NCBI RefSeq assembly: GCF_902498995.1
Contig: NZ_CABVLY010000029.1
Location: 1-64,000, forward strand
Length of the DNA: 64,000 nucleotides
Direction: 5' to 3'
DNA from: Burkholderia anthina
GTDB lineage: Bacteria > Pseudomonadota > Gammaproteobacteria > Burkholderiales > Burkholderiaceae
Position numbers and translations under genes: made by a program. Under the pieces are notes generated by a model. It had not been told where the DNA came from and did not search any database. It saw only the letters and a list, made by a program, of their open reading frames with translations. Positions 51,184-61,666 of the stretch are shown here, in pieces (the first letter of the stretch is position 1; each line of letters begins with the position of its first letter).

Positions 51184-54100
51184 GCTGGCGCACCCCTTCC
51201 GTATCGTAGAAAACCGGGCTCGAGATCTTCGCGGTGATGCGGCGGCCGTTGGCCAGCGGAATCACGACGCTCTCACCCATCTTGTTCAGACCGCCCTTCA
51301 CCACGGCCAGCGCAATCGAGCGCTTCAGGATCGGGCTGTAATAGCTCGACGTCACGTGGCCGAGCATCGGCGTCGGATCGGTCGCCGACACCTGCGTGTC
51401 CTTCGCGATGATCTGCGCGCCTTCCGGCAGCACGAACTGTTCGTCTTCGGTCAACAGGCCGACGAACTGCTTGCGGCCTTCCTTCGACGTATCCGAGCGC
51501 GACAGCGAGCGCTTGCCGAGGAAGTCCTTCGACTTCGCGACGACGCCGCCCATCCCGAGGTCGTACGGCGTGATCGACCCGTCGGTATCCTGGCCGACGA
51601 TGATGTAGCCCTTCTCCGCGCGCAGCACGTGCATCGTCTCGGTGCCGTACGGCGTGATGTCGAACTCGGCACCGGCCGCCATCAGCGCTTCCCACACCGC
51701 GCGGCCCGCATTGGCCGGCACGTTCACTTCATAGGCCAGTTCGCCCGAGAAGCTGATCCGCATCACGCGCGCCTTCGCGCCTGCGACGGTGCCGTTGCGG
51801 TAGCTCATGAACGGGAACGCTTCGTTACCGAAGTCGATGTCCTGGCACACCTTCTGCACGACCTTGCGGCTCTTCGGGCCGACCACCGCGAACGTCGCCC
51901 AGTGATCGGTGACGGACGCGAGCCGCACCTTCATGTCGGGCCATTCGGTCTGCAGCCAGCGCTCGAGCCACGTCAGCACGCGCGCCGCGCCGCCGGTGGT
52001 GGTCGTCATCATGAAATGCTGGTCGGCGAGGCGCACCGTCACGCCGTCGTCGAACACCATGCCGTTTTCGTCGAGCATCAGCCCGTAGCGGCACTTGCCC
52101 ACTTCGAGCTTGTTCCACGGGTTCGTGTACATCCAGTTCAGCAGCTTCACCGCGTCCGGACCCTGGATGTCGATCTTGCCGAGCGTCGACGCGTCGAGAA
52201 TGCCGACGCTGTTGCGCACCGCGAGGCATTCGCGCTTCACGGCCGCATGGAGATCCTCCCCGTTCTTCGGGAAATACCAGGGCCGCTTCCAGTTGCCGAC
52301 GTCTTCGAACATCGCACCGTGCTCGACGTGCCATTCATGCACGGCCGTCTTGCGGATCGGGTCGAGGAAGTCGCCCGTTTCGCGACCGGCGAACGTACCG
52401 AACGACACCGGCGTGTAGTTCGGGCGGAACGTCGTCGTGCCCGTTTCCGGAATCGTCTTGCCGAGCGCCTGCGCGAGGATCGCCATCCCGTTGATGTTGC
52501 CGAGCTTGCCCTGATCGGTGCCGAAGCCCATCGCCGTGTAGCGCTTCACGTGCTCGACCGACTCGAAACCTTCGCGAGCGGCCAGCAGGATGTCGGCGGC
52601 GGCCACGTCGTTCTGGAAGTCGACGAACTGCTTCGGCCCGCGCGGCGCGGCCTCGCGGCTGCCGACCAGCCACAACGGCTGCAGCGCGCCTTCGACGGTT
52701 TCAGCGACCTGCGGCGCGACGGGGCGCTGCGCGGCCGTGTAGCCCGCGGCCTTCGCCGCTTCGGCGCCCGCGTCGAGCGCGAGCCGCAGCGCACGGGCAA
52801 GACCGAACTCGCCCGCGGCCGCGCCGACGCTCGCCTCGGCCTGCACGGGCTTGCCCGGCAGGAAGCACGCCTTCTCGTCGTTCCAGCACGCCTTGCCGCC
52901 CGACTGCGCGAACAGGTGCAGCACCGGGCTGAAGCCGCCCGACATCGCGACGAGATCGCACGGCAGCGATTGCATCTTGCCGCCCGTCTTGCCGTTCGAG
53001 TAGGACGCGACGTCGACCGACGATACGCGCCACTTGCCCGAAGCCGCGGTGATGACCGCACCGCTCATCACCGTCACGCCCTGCCGCTTTGCCGCCGCCG
53101 GCAGCGCACCGTTCGACGATGCGCGCGAATCGACGACCGTCACCTTCGCACCGCATGCCTTCAGGTCGAGCGCCGTCTGGTACGCGCGATCGTTGTTCGT
53201 GAACACGACCGCGTTGCGGCCCGGCAGCACACCGAAGCGATGGATGTAGGTGGACACCGCGCCCGCGAGCATCACGCCCGGCAGGTCGTTGTTGCCGAAC
53301 ACGATCGGACGCTCGTGCGCGCCGGTCGCGAGGATCACGCGCTTCGCGCGGATCTTCCACAGCAGTTCGCGCGTCCCCTTGCGCATCGACACCGGCTGGT
53401 GATCGGTCAGGCGTTGCGTGACCGTCACGAGGTTGTGGTCCTGGTAGCCGAACGCGGTGCTGCGCGACAGGATCGTCACGTCGGGCAGCTTGCGCAGTTC
53501 GGCTTCGATCTTCTCGACCCACTGCTGCGCCGGCTTCGCGTCGATTTCCGCGCGGCACGACAGCAGGCTGCCGCCGAGTTCGCGCTGGTCGTCGACGAGG
53601 ATCACGCGCGCGCCCGCCGTGGCGGCCGCATGCGCGGCGGCGAGGCCCGACGGGCCGCCTCCGACCACGAGCACGTCGCAGTGCGCGTAACACTTGTCGT
53701 AGCGATCGGCGTCGAGCGCTTCAGGCGCCTTGCCGAGGCCGGCGGCCTCGCGGATCTTCTCTTCGTACTTCGGCCACATGTTGCGCGGCCACATGAACGT
53801 CTTGTAGTAGAAGCCCGCCGGCATGAAGCGCGACAGCTTCTGGTTGATCGCGTACTTGTCGTTCTCGAGCGACGGTTCGGCGTTCACGCTCGTCGCGACG
53901 AGGCCCTGGTACAGCTCGATCTCGGTCGCGCGCGCGTTCGGCACCGTATACGGGCCGGTTTCGAGCTGCACGACGGCATTCGGTTCCGCGACGTCCGCCG
54001 TCACGATCCCGCGCGGACGGTGGTACTTGAAGCTGCGCGCGACGAAGTGCACGCCGTTCGCGAGCAGCGCGGACGCGAGCGTGTCGCCCTGGAAGCCCTG

Positions 54101-54184
54101 ATACGTGCGGCCGTTGAACGTGAACGTCAGCGGAATCGCGCGATTGATGCGGCCACCGGTGCCGAGGCGGTCTTTCTGGCTCAT
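51173..54184 (-). CDS. soxA: Sarcosine oxidase alpha subunit
   Basis: 1003-residue SoxA. The N-terminal third has a 2Fe-2S-like fold relic and the NAD-binding domain (HCDVLVVGGGPSGLAAAHAA), and ends in a pyridine-nucleotide oxidoreductase region (ERPIVFGNNDLPGVML). The C-terminal 400 residues are a T-protein (GcvT-like) folate-binding domain (ASTLGKIDIQGPDAVKLLNW, MRISFSGELAYEV). Start MSQKDRLGTGGRI at 54184, overlapping soxD by 4 bp. The large size and folate domain mean that the demethylation product is methylene-tetrahydrofolate. Confidence 0.95.
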   Translation of the reverse strand: MSQKDRLGTGGRINRAIPLTFTFNGRTYQGFQGDTLASALLANGVHFVARSFKYHRPRGIVTADVAEPNAVVQLETGPYTVPNARATEIELYQGLVATSVNAEPSLENDKYAINQKLSRFMPAGFYYKTFMWPRNMWPKYEEKIREAAGLGKAPEALDADRYDKCYAHCDVLVVGGGPSGLAAAHAAATAGARVILVDDQRELGGSLLSCRAEIDAKPAQQWVEKIEAELRKLPDVTILSRSTAFGYQDHNLVTVTQRLTDHQPVSMRKGTRELLWKIRAKRVILATGAHERPIVFGNNDLPGVMLAGAVSTYIHRFGVLPGRNAVVFTNNDRAYQTALDLKACGAKVTVVDSRASSNGALPAAAKRQGVTVMSGAVITAASGKWRVSSVDVASYSNGKTGGKMQSLPCDLVAMSGGFSPVLHLFAQSGGKACWNDEKACFLPGKPVQAEASVGAAAGEFGLARALRLALDAGAEAAKAAGYTAAQRPVAPQVAETVEGALQPLWLVGSREAAPRGPKQFVDFQNDVAAADILLAAREGFESVEHVKRYTAMGFGTDQGKLGNINGMAILAQALGKTIPETGTTTFRPNYTPVSFGTFAGRETGDFLDPIRKTAVHEWHVEHGAMFEDVGNWKRPWYFPKNGEDLHAAVKRECLAVRNSVGILDASTLGKIDIQGPDAVKLLNWMYTNPWNKLEVGKCRYGLMLDENGMVFDDGVTVRLADQHFMMTTTTGGAARVLTWLERWLQTEWPDMKVRLASVTDHWATFAVVGPKSRKVVQKVCQDIDFGNEAFPFMSYRNGTVAGAKARVMRISFSGELAYEVNVPANAGRAVWEALMAAGAEFDITPYGTETMHVLRAEKGYIIVGQDTDGSITPYDLGMGGVVAKSKDFLGKRSLSRSDTSKEGRKQFVGLLTEDEQFVLPEGAQIIAKDTQVSATDPTPMLGHVTSSYYSPILKRSIALAVVKGGLNKMGESVVIPLANGRRITAKISSPVFYDTEGVRQHVE

Positions 54185-54492
54185 TTGCTCGTGCCCTCTT
54201 CGTGTGCGTTGCCGGCAGCGGCGCCGATGGCAGCCCCGCCGAACTTTTCGTAGCCCTTGATATCGTAGGTGACCGTGTCGCGCGTCACCTTGAACCAGCG
54301 GCGGCAACCCTGCGTGTGCAGCCATTGCTCCTTGTGCAGCCCGCGCTTGTTCTCGCGCATGAACACGTACTCGCCCCATTCGCGGTCGGTCATGGTCTCG
54401 TTCGCAACCGGGCGCACGATGTCGGCTTCACCGCCGCACGTGAACTCGGATTCGGCGCGCGGCCCGCACCACGGACATTCGATCAGCAACAT
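54181..54492 (-). CDS. soxD: Sarcosine oxidase delta subunit
   Basis: 103-residue zinc-binding SoxD. Zinc ligand candidates are Cys in IECPWCG, Cys in EFTCGGEA and His/Cys in WLHTQGCRRW. Family segment REWGEYVFMRENKRGLHKEQ is typical. Start MLLIECPWCGPR at 54492. Lies between soxB and soxA, overlapping soxA by 4 bp. Confidence 0.93.
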   Translation of the reverse strand: MLLIECPWCGPRAESEFTCGGEADIVRPVANETMTDREWGEYVFMRENKRGLHKEQWLHTQGCRRWFKVTRDTVTYDIKGYEKFGGAAIGAAAGNAHEEGTSK

Positions 54493-54517
54493 GTTTCTTT
54501 CTCCTTCAGTGCGGGGG

Positions 54518-55762
54518 TTAGTGCGCGACCGCGGCAGCGCCGTGTTCGTCGATCAGGTGGCCGGTGTAGAAGCGGTCGAGTGCAAACGGGGCGTTCAGCG
54601 GATGCGGTTCGTCGCGGGCGATCGTGTGCGCGAACACCCAGCCCGAGCCCGGCGTCGCCTTGAAGCCGCCGGTACCCCAGCCGCAGTTGAAATACAGGCC
54701 CTTCACGTCGGTCTTGGTGATGATCGGGCAGGCGTCCGGCGACACGTCGACGATGCCGCCCCACTGGCGGTTCATCCGCACGCGCGAGAACACCGGGAAC
54801 ATTTCGACGATCGCCTGCAGCGTGCTTTCGATGATGTGGAAGCTGCCGCGCTGGCCGAAGCCCGTGTACTGGTCGATACCCGCGCCGATCACGAGGTCGC
54901 CCTTGTCGGACTGGCTGATGTACGCGTGCACCGCGTTCGACATGATCACGGAGTTGACCACCGGCTTGATCGGCTCGGACACCAGCGCCTGCAGCGGGTG
55001 GCTTTCGATCGGCAGGCGCACGCCGGCCATGTCGGCGAGCGTCGTCGTGTTGCCGGCCGCGACCACCGCGACCTTCTTCGCCTTGATGAAGCCCTTCACC
55101 GTATCGACGCCGACCACCGCGCCGCCTTCGCGGCGAATGCCCGTCACCTGGCAGTTCTGGATGATGTCGACGCCGGCGCGATCGGCGCCGCGCGCGAAGC
55201 CCCAGGCCACCGCGTCGTGACGCGCGACGCCCGCACGGCGCTGGATCGATGCGCCGAGCACCGGGTAGCGGCTGTTCAGGTTGATGGTCGGCTCGATTTC
55301 CTTGATCTGCGCGGGCGTCAGGAATTCGGCGTCGACGCCGTTCAGCCGGTTCGCGTTCACGCGACGCTCGGTGTCACGCACGTCCTGCAGCGTGTGCGCG
55401 AGGTTCATCACGCCGCGCTGGCTGAACATCACGTTGTAGTTGAGATCCTGCGACAGCCCTTCCCACAGCTTCATCGCCTTCTCGTACAGCGCGGCCGATT
55501 CGTCCCACAGGTAGTTCGAGCGCACGATCGTCGTGTTGCGCGCGGTGTTGCCGCCGCCGATCCAGCCCTTCTCGAGGATCGCGACGTTCGTGATCCCGTG
55601 CTCCTTCGCGAGGTAATACGCGGTCGCGAGGCCGTGGCCGCCGCCGCCGACGATCACGACGTCGTATTCCTTCTTCGGTTCCGGGCTCTTCCACTGCTTT
55701 TCCCAGTTCTCGTGATACGAGAGGCCGTTGCGGAACAGGCTGAATATCGAGTAGCGGCTCAT
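54518..55762 (-). CDS. soxB: Sarcosine oxidase beta subunit
   Basis: 414-residue FAD/FMN-binding SoxB, the catalytic subunit that oxidises sarcosine. FAD motif [20 protein letters not shown] near residue 35; the covalent-flavin region and substrate channel ([19 protein letters not shown]) lie near the C-terminus. Start [20 protein letters not shown] at 55762, 15 bp after sdaA. Order soxB-soxD-soxA-soxG is standard. Confidence 0.95.
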   Translation of the reverse strand: MSRYSIFSLFRNGLSYHENWEKQWKSPEPKKEYDVVIVGGGGHGLATAYYLAKEHGITNVAILEKGWIGGGNTARNTTIVRSNYLWDESAALYEKAMKLWEGLSQDLNYNVMFSQRGVMNLAHTLQDVRDTERRVNANRLNGVDAEFLTPAQIKEIEPTINLNSRYPVLGASIQRRAGVARHDAVAWGFARGADRAGVDIIQNCQVTGIRREGGAVVGVDTVKGFIKAKKVAVVAAGNTTTLADMAGVRLPIESHPLQALVSEPIKPVVNSVIMSNAVHAYISQSDKGDLVIGAGIDQYTGFGQRGSFHIIESTLQAIVEMFPVFSRVRMNRQWGGIVDVSPDACPIITKTDVKGLYFNCGWGTGGFKATPGSGWVFAHTIARDEPHPLNAPFALDRFYTGHLIDEHGAAAVAH

Positions 55763-55777
55763 GTTAGTGATCCTTCG

Positions 55778-57163
55778 TTAGCATTCGATGACGTTCACGG
55801 CAAGACCGCCGCGCGACGTTTCCTTGTATTTCGTCTTCATGTCGGCACCCGTCTCGCGCATCGTCTTGATCACCGAATCGAGCGAAACGTAGTGCTGGCC
55901 GTTACCCTTGAGCGCCATGCGCGACGCGTTCAGCGCCTTGATCGCGCCCATCGCGTTGCGTTCGATGCACGGGATCTGCACGAGCCCGCCGACCGGGTCG
56001 CAGGTCATGCCGAGGTTGTGTTCCATGCCGATCTCGGCGGCGTTCTCGACCTGGTCGGGCGTGCCGCCCATCACCGCGGCGAGCGCGGCGGCGGCCATCG
56101 AGCACGCGACGCCCACTTCGCCCTGGCAACCGACTTCCGCACCGGAGATCGACGCGGTTTCCTTGTAGATGATCCCGATCGCCGCGGCCGTCAGCAGGAA
56201 TTCGACGATCCCGGCCTCGCCCGAGCCCGGCACGAATTTCACGTAGTAGTGCAGCACGGCGGGAATCACGCCGGCCGCGCCGTTGGTGGGCGCGGTGACG
56301 ACGCGGCCGCCCGCGGCGTTCTCTTCGTTGACGGCCATCGCATACAGGTTGACCCAGTCGAGCATCGACAGCGGATCGCGCAGCGACTCCTCCGAACGCG
56401 CGCGCAGGCGGCCGTTCAGTTCGGCCGCGCGGCGCTTCACGCGCATCGGGCCCGGCAGTTCGCCTTCGACCTTGCAGCCGCGCTCCACGCACGCGGCCAT
56501 CGTGCGCCAGATCGCGAGCAGCCCGGCGCGCACCTCGTCGGCCGGACGCAGCGCGCTTTCGTTGCGCAGCATCAGTTCGGCGATCGACAGGCCGTGTTCG
56601 CGGCACTGGCGCATCAGGTCGTCGCCGGTGCGGAACGGATACGGCACGTCGGCCGCCGCGCGCACGCCGTTCACGCGATCGCCGTCGCGGTTCACGACGA
56701 AGCCGCCGCCGACCGAGTAATACTCTTTCTCGACGAGCAGCTGGCCGTGCTCGTCGAACGCCTGGAAGCGCATCCCGTTCGGATGCACGATGCTCGTGCC
56801 GCTCATCAGCTTGCGATAGAAGCCGATGTTTTCCTTCTCGTCGAAGCGGATCGTCTGCTTGCCGAGCAGCGACAGCGACTTCTCCGCTCGGATCCCCGCG
56901 AGCCGCGGCTCGATCAGGTCCGGATCGATCGTGTCGGGCAGATGGCCCTCGAGGCCGAGCAATACGGCCTTGTCGGTGCCGTGGCCCTTGCCCGTTGCAC
57001 CGAGCGAGCCGTATAGTTCGACCCGCACGCGGCGCACGAAGCCGAGCAGGTTCGCATCTTCGACATGCGACGCGAAGCGGCAGGCGGCGATCATCGGGCC
57101 GACCGTGTGCGAACTGGACGGGCCGATGCCGATCTTGAACAGGTCGAACGCGCTGACGTTCAT
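55778..57163 (-). CDS. sdaA: L-serine ammonia-lyase
   Basis: 461-residue iron-sulfur L-serine dehydratase that makes pyruvate and ammonia. It starts [20 protein letters not shown], the family hallmark; Cys ligands for the 4Fe-4S cluster are in [14 protein letters not shown] and TCDPVGG...QIPCIERN. Start at 57163. First gene of sdaA-soxBDAG-folB. Logically, sarcosine oxidase yields glycine and methylene-THF, GlyA (elsewhere) combines them to serine, and SdaA opens the route to pyruvate. Confidence 0.95.
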   Translation of the reverse strand: MNVSAFDLFKIGIGPSSSHTVGPMIAACRFASHVEDANLLGFVRRVRVELYGSLGATGKGHGTDKAVLLGLEGHLPDTIDPDLIEPRLAGIRAEKSLSLLGKQTIRFDEKENIGFYRKLMSGTSIVHPNGMRFQAFDEHGQLLVEKEYYSVGGGFVVNRDGDRVNGVRAAADVPYPFRTGDDLMRQCREHGLSIAELMLRNESALRPADEVRAGLLAIWRTMAACVERGCKVEGELPGPMRVKRRAAELNGRLRARSEESLRDPLSMLDWVNLYAMAVNEENAAGGRVVTAPTNGAAGVIPAVLHYYVKFVPGSGEAGIVEFLLTAAAIGIIYKETASISGAEVGCQGEVGVACSMAAAALAAVMGGTPDQVENAAEIGMEHNLGMTCDPVGGLVQIPCIERNAMGAIKALNASRMALKGNGQHYVSLDSVIKTMRETGADMKTKYKETSRGGLAVNVIEC

Positions 57164-57336
57164 CTGACTTCCTCTGGGTGGGCGTACGTGAAATGTCGTT
57201 GGCATCAGTACATCAAAGCGTAAAATTGGCCGATAGAACAAAAACGGCATCGGCGTGGGATACCGCCGCCAAGCCCCGAAAAGGACGGTCCGAAAGTACG
57301 TTTTGACGATGGTTCGCGACGCAAAAGCACAAGTCG

Positions 57337-57358
57337 GCCGGCGCATGCGCACGCCGGC
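57337..57358. promoter_or_regulatory. Inverted repeat in the sox divergent promoter
   Basis: GCCGGCG-N8-CGCCGGC is a perfect 7-bp inverted repeat, 67 bp upstream of the AraC start (57425) and about 175 bp upstream of sdaA. A candidate operator of the divergent AraC regulator. Confidence 0.5.
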
Positions 57359-57424
57359 AGCCGTGCCCCCAAACTGAGTGAAACGAGTGAGACCCGCCTG
57401 CCCGGCGTGACGAGATTTACCGCG

Positions 57425-58492
57425 ATGACACCCGACGTACCCGCTTCCCCCCTCGCCGAACCCGCGCCGCAGCGCATTCGCTTCGGCATCCTGCTGCTGC
57501 CGAATTTCACGCTGACCGCGTTCTCGGGTTTCGTCGACATGCTGCGGCTGTCGGCCGACGACGGCGACTACAGCAAGCCCGTGCGCTGCGCCTGGAGCGT
57601 GATCGGCGAAACGCTTGCGCCGGTGCGCGCGAGCTGCGGGATCCAGATCACGCCGTGGGAAACCTTCGATGCGGCCGAGCCGTTCGACTACGTGGTCGTG
57701 GTGGGCGGCCTTCTGCATTCGGGGCCGCAAGCCGGCCCCGAAACGCTCCAGTTCATCCGCCACGCGGCGGCGGGCGGCGCGACGGTCGTCGGGATCTGCA
57801 CGGGCGTGTTTACGCTGATGCGCGCGAACGTGCTCGACGGCTACCGCACCTGCGTGAGCTGGTTCCACTACTGGGATTTCATCGAGCGCTTCCCGAGCGC
57901 CGATCCCGACCTGCTGATCGCTGACCGGCTGTTCGTGATCGACCGGCGCCGGATCACGTGTTCGGGCGGCCGCGCGTCGATCGACGTCGCCGCCGCGATC
58001 CTGCTGCGCCATTTCGACCATGCGACGGTGCAGAAGGCGCTGCGCATCCTGCTCGTCGGCGAGATGCAGAAAGGCAATGCGCCGCAACCGCATCCGCCCG
58101 GCCTCGAGCCGGCCACGCACCCGAAGGTCAAGCGCGCGATTCTTCTGATGGAACAGCATGTCGGGCGCGCGCTGCCGCTCGAAGAGCTCGCGGCCAAGCT
58201 CGACATGTCGACGCGCCAGCTCGAGCGCCTGTTCAAGGCCGAGACGGGCAAGAGCCCGCAGGCGTTCGCGAAACAGGTGCGGCTGCGCACGGCCGCGTGG
58301 CTGCTGACGAGTTCCGACCGCACCGTCGCCGATATCGCATCGAGCTGCGGGTTCGCCGACGCGTCGCACCTCGGGCGTGAATTCCGCAAGCAGTTCGGCG
58401 TGCCGCCGGCGACCTATCGCGAGCGCGGCGGGGACGTCGCGGAAGTCGCTGCGCCAGCCGCGGTCGACCCCGTCGAAGATCTCGCCGACTGA
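57425..58492 (+). CDS. AraC-family regulator of sarcosine/betaine catabolism
   Basis: 355 residues from ATG 57425 ([15 protein letters not shown]); a GTG at 57407 is possible. The N-terminal GATase1/DJ-1-like domain ([51 protein letters not shown]) is followed by AraC helix-turn-helix motifs ([40 protein letters not shown]). It is the GbdR/SouR-type layout, which activates betaine and sarcosine genes in pseudomonads. Divergent from sdaA-soxBDAG-folB, its likely target. I cannot say whether the ligand is dimethylglycine or sarcosine. Confidence 0.87.
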   Translation: MTPDVPASPLAEPAPQRIRFGILLLPNFTLTAFSGFVDMLRLSADDGDYSKPVRCAWSVIGETLAPVRASCGIQITPWETFDAAEPFDYVVVVGGLLHSGPQAGPETLQFIRHAAAGGATVVGICTGVFTLMRANVLDGYRTCVSWFHYWDFIERFPSADPDLLIADRLFVIDRRRITCSGGRASIDVAAAILLRHFDHATVQKALRILLVGEMQKGNAPQPHPPGLEPATHPKVKRAILLMEQHVGRALPLEELAAKLDMSTRQLERLFKAETGKSPQAFAKQVRLRTAAWLLTSSDRTVADIASSCGFADASHLGREFRKQFGVPPATYRERGGDVAEVAAPAAVDPVEDLAD

Positions 58493-58651
58493 CGCGCGAC
58501 ACCTCCGCCATACCCTTTCCCGCTCCCGATCGCGCGCCGAACCCCGCGCGATCGCCGTCCTTTCCCGTCAATTGAAACCGGTTCCATTCAATTTGACCGA
58601 CGTTGCAGCACGTTAACCGAGGGTTATCCCGGATGCTGATGCACATTCAAA

Positions 58652-58680
58652 TTTGTATGATGACCACATCACCTTACAAA
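58652..58680. promoter_or_regulatory. Possible GntR operator upstream of the otn cluster
   Basis: TTTGTA at 58652-58657 and TACAAA at 58675-58680 form an inverted repeat 29 bp long that ends 10 bp before the GntR start. Only the outer 6 bp are perfect, with a partial match inside (TGATG/CATCA). Confidence 0.35.
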
Positions 58681-58690
58681 CCAGAGCGTC

Positions 58691-59395
58691 ATGTTCGAGA
58701 AAATTCCCGCCCGTGCGATGAGCGACCATGTCGCACAGCAGCTGCTCAAGCAGATCGAAGTCGGCAGCTTCTCGGCCAGCGGCAAGCTGCCGACGGAAGC
58801 CGTGCTCGCGCAGGAATTCGGCGTGAGCCGCACCGTGATCCGCGAGGCGATCTCGCGGCTGAAGAACGAAGGCGTGGTCGAACCGCGCCAGGGCAGCGGC
58901 GTGTACGTGAACCAGCACGGCGCGATCCGGCCGCTGCGGATCGACTATGCGGAAGCGGTCGAAGCCAGCTCGCTGCCGCACCTGCTCGCGGTGCGCCGCG
59001 CGATCGAGGCTGAAGTCGCGGCCGAAGCCGCGCTGCACCACACCGACGACGACATGGCCGACATCGACGACGCGCTGCGCAGGATCGACGATGCGGTGGC
59101 CGAAGGCCGCGACGGCGTCGCGGAAGACGTCGCGTTCCACCGCACGATCGCGGCCGTCACCGGCAACCCGTATTTCCTGAAGACGCTGCAGTTCCTGAAC
59201 CAGTACCTCGAAGCCGGCGTGAAGGTGACGCGTCGCAACGAAGCGACGCGCGACGACTTCTCGCGCCAGGTGCGCGAGGAACACGCGGCGATCGCCGATG
59301 CGATCCGCGCGCGCGACCCGATGGCGGCACGCAACGCGGCACGCACCCACATGTACAACGCCGCCCGCCGTCTCGCGGAAGCCGGCATCTGCTGA
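58691..59395 (+). CDS. GntR/FadR-family regulator of the threonate cluster
   Basis: 234-residue FadR-subfamily GntR regulator. Winged helix-turn-helix at residues 10-75 (LPTEAVLAQEFGVSRTVIRE, EGVVEPRQGSGVYV). The FCD ligand domain has metal-binding-type His in AFHRTIAAVTGN and HAAIADAI. It is first in the same direction as the otn genes, 62 bp before ltnD, and probably represses them in the absence of the sugar acid. Confidence 0.9.
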   Translation: MFEKIPARAMSDHVAQQLLKQIEVGSFSASGKLPTEAVLAQEFGVSRTVIREAISRLKNEGVVEPRQGSGVYVNQHGAIRPLRIDYAEAVEASSLPHLLAVRRAIEAEVAAEAALHHTDDDMADIDDALRRIDDAVAEGRDGVAEDVAFHRTIAAVTGNPYFLKTLQFLNQYLEAGVKVTRRNEATRDDFSRQVREEHAAIADAIRARDPMAARNAARTHMYNAARRLAEAGIC

Positions 59396-59457
59396 ACCCG
59401 GCGGCGCGCGTGCGCCGCCGTCGTCCCGAACCTCTCCCGAATCGATCAAGGTTGACC

Positions 59458-60348
59458 ATGTCACGAAATGTTGGAGTCATCGGCCTCGGCGCGATGGGCC
59501 TCGGCGTCGCGCGCTCGCTGCTGCGCGCGGGCTTTCGCGTGCACGCATGCGACGTGCGCGACACCGTGCTGCAGGCGTTCGCGGCCGAAGGCGGCGTGGC
59601 CTGCGCGAGCCCGGCCGAACTCGGCGCGCAGTGCGACGTCGTCGTCACGCTCGTCGTCAATGCCGCACAAACCGAAACGGTGCTGTTCGGCGAGCACGGC
59701 GCGGTTGCGGCGATGAAGCCGGGCGGCGTCGTGATCGCGAGCGCGACCGTCGCGCCCGAATTCGCCGTCGCACTCGGCGCGCGCATCGAGGCCGCGGGCC
59801 TGCAGATGCTCGATGCGCCGGTGTCCGGCGGCGCCGCGCGCGCGGCGTCGGGCGAAATGACGATGATGACGTCGGGCCCCGCCGCCGCATATGCGGGTTG
59901 CGACGACGTGCTCGCCGCGATCGCCGGCAAGGTCTATCGCCTCGGCGACACGCACGGCATCGGCTCGAAGGTGAAGATCATCAACCAGCTGCTGGCCGGC
60001 GTGCATATCGCCGCGGCCGCCGAGGCGATGGCGCTGGGCCTGCGCGAAGGCGTGGACGCGGACGCGCTGTACGACGTGATCACGCACAGCGCCGGCAATT
60101 CGTGGATGTTCGAGAACCGCGTGCCGCACATCCTGAACGGCGACTACACGCCGCTGTCGGCCGTCGACATCTTCGTGAAGGATCTCGGCCTCGTGCTCGA
60201 CACCGCGCGCCGCAGCAAGTTTCCGCTGCCGCTGTCGGCCACCGCGCACCAGATGTTCATGAGCGCATCGAGCGCCGGCCACGGCGGCGAGGACGATTCC
60301 GCCGTGATCAAGACTTTCCCCGGCATCACGCTGCCGCCTGCCCGCTGA
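59458..60348 (+). CDS. ltnD: L-threonate dehydrogenase-like LtnD
   Basis: 296-residue beta-hydroxyacid dehydrogenase. NAD motif VIGLGAMGLGVARSLLRAG, substrate loop MLDAPVSGGAARAASGEMTM, catalytic Lys in GSKVKIINQLLAGVH. Context with otnK, otnC and otnI identifies it as LtnD, which oxidises L-threonate (or related tetronates) at C2. Start MSRNVGVIGLGAM at 59458. Confidence 0.9.
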   Translation: MSRNVGVIGLGAMGLGVARSLLRAGFRVHACDVRDTVLQAFAAEGGVACASPAELGAQCDVVVTLVVNAAQTETVLFGEHGAVAAMKPGGVVIASATVAPEFAVALGARIEAAGLQMLDAPVSGGAARAASGEMTMMTSGPAAAYAGCDDVLAAIAGKVYRLGDTHGIGSKVKIINQLLAGVHIAAAAEAMALGLREGVDADALYDVITHSAGNSWMFENRVPHILNGDYTPLSAVDIFVKDLGLVLDTARRSKFPLPLSATAHQMFMSASSAGHGGEDDSAVIKTFPGITLPPAR

Positions 60349-60367
60349 TTCGAACGACGCTCCTGCC

Positions 60368-61666
60368 ATGACCGCTTCCGCTTCCCGTCCCCTGCTCGGC
60401 TGCATCGCCGACGATTTCACCGGCGCGACCGATCTCGCGAACATGCTCGTCAAGAGCGGCATGCGCACGGTGCAGACGATCGGCGTGCCCGCCGACGGCG
60501 CCGCTGCCGACACGGCCATCGACGCCGACGCGATCGTCGTCGCACTGAAGTCGCGCACGATTCCCGCCGCCGACGCCGTCGCGCAATCGCTCGTCGCCTA
60601 CGCATGGCTGCGCGCGCAGGGCTGCCGGCAATTCTTCTTCAAGTACTGCTCGACGTTCGACTCGACCGACGCGGGCAACATCGGGCCGGTGGCCGACGCG
60701 CTGCTCGACGCAACCGGCGGCGACTTCACGATCGCGTGCCCGGCGTTCCCCGAGAACGGCCGCACGATCTTCCGCGGCCACCTGTTCGTCGGCGACGTGC
60801 TGCTGAACGAATCGGGCATGGAGAACCACCCGCTCACGCCGATGCGGGACGCGAACCTCGTGCGCGTGCTGCAGCGGCAAACGACGTCGCCGGTCGGCCT
60901 GATCCGCTACGACACGATCGCGCAGGGCGCGGCTGCCGTGCGTGCGCGCATCGACGCGCTGCGTGCGGACGGTGTGCGCGTCGCGATCGCCGATGCATTG
61001 TCCGATCACGACCTGCACGTACTGGGTGAAGCGTGCGCGAGCCTGCCGCTCGTCACCGGCGGCTCGGGCGTCGCGCTCGGCCTGCCGGAGAATTTCCGCC
61101 GCGCGGGGCGGCTGCCCCAGCGCGACAACGCGGCGTCGCTGCCGCGCATCGACGGGTTGTCGGCGGTGCTCGCCGGCAGCGCATCGAAGGCGACCAACGC
61201 ACAGGTCGCCGCGTGGCGCGACAGCCGGCCGAGCTTCCGGATCGATCCGCTCGCGGCCTCGCGCGGCGAACCCGTCGTCGACGACGCACTGGCCTTCGCG
61301 CGCGCGCACCTGCCGCAGCCCGTGCTGATCTATGCAACGGCGACGCCCGACGAAGTGAAGGCCGTCCAGCAGGCGCTCGGCGTCGAAGCAGCCGGCCATC
61401 TCGTCGAAAGCACGCTCGCGGAGATCGCCCGCGGCCTGCGCGCGCTCGGCGTGCGCAAGTTCGTCGTCGCCGGCGGCGAGACGTCCGGCGCGGTCGTGCA
61501 GGCGCTCGACGTGAAGTCGCTGCAGATCGGCGCGCAGATCGATCCGGGCGTGCCGGCCACCGCCACCATCGACGCGCGGCCGCTCGGCCTCGCGCTGAAA
61601 TCCGGCAACTTCGGCACGGTGGACTTTTTCGACAAGGCGCTGCGCGCGCTGGACGGAGCCGCATGA
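60368..61666 (+). CDS. otnK: Four-carbon acid sugar kinase OtnK
   Basis: 432-residue DUF1537-type kinase (OtnK). N-terminal motif GCIADDFTGATDLANMLVKS, then FKYCSTFDSTDAGNIGPVAD and CPAFPENGRTIFRGHLFVG. C-terminal ATP-binding region FVVAGGETSGAVVQAL. It phosphorylates 3-oxo-tetronate. Start MTASASRPLLGCIA at 60368, 20 bp after ltnD; overlaps otnC by 4 bp. Confidence 0.92.
   Translation: MTASASRPLLGCIADDFTGATDLANMLVKSGMRTVQTIGVPADGAAADTAIDADAIVVALKSRTIPAADAVAQSLVAYAWLRAQGCRQFFFKYCSTFDSTDAGNIGPVADALLDATGGDFTIACPAFPENGRTIFRGHLFVGDVLLNESGMENHPLTPMRDANLVRVLQRQTTSPVGLIRYDTIAQGAAAVRARIDALRADGVRVAIADALSDHDLHVLGEACASLPLVTGGSGVALGLPENFRRAGRLPQRDNAASLPRIDGLSAVLAGSASKATNAQVAAWRDSRPSFRIDPLAASRGEPVVDDALAFARAHLPQPVLIYATATPDEVKAVQQALGVEAAGHLVESTLAEIARGLRALGVRKFVVAGGETSGAVVQALDVKSLQIGAQIDPGVPATATIDARPLGLALKSGNFGTVDFFDKALRALDGAA

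Noticed and set aside
50945-54253. Long rightward open frame of over 1,000 codons opposite soxA/soxG
   Set aside because: It is antisense to recognisable soxA and soxG, and its sequence is a low-complexity Arg/His/Ala mix typical of shadow frames in G+C-rich genes.
54269-57016. Rightward open frame of about 900 codons opposite soxB and sdaA
   Set aside because: Composition is dominated by His, Arg, Ala and Asp with no domain; the opposite strand encodes two certain genes.
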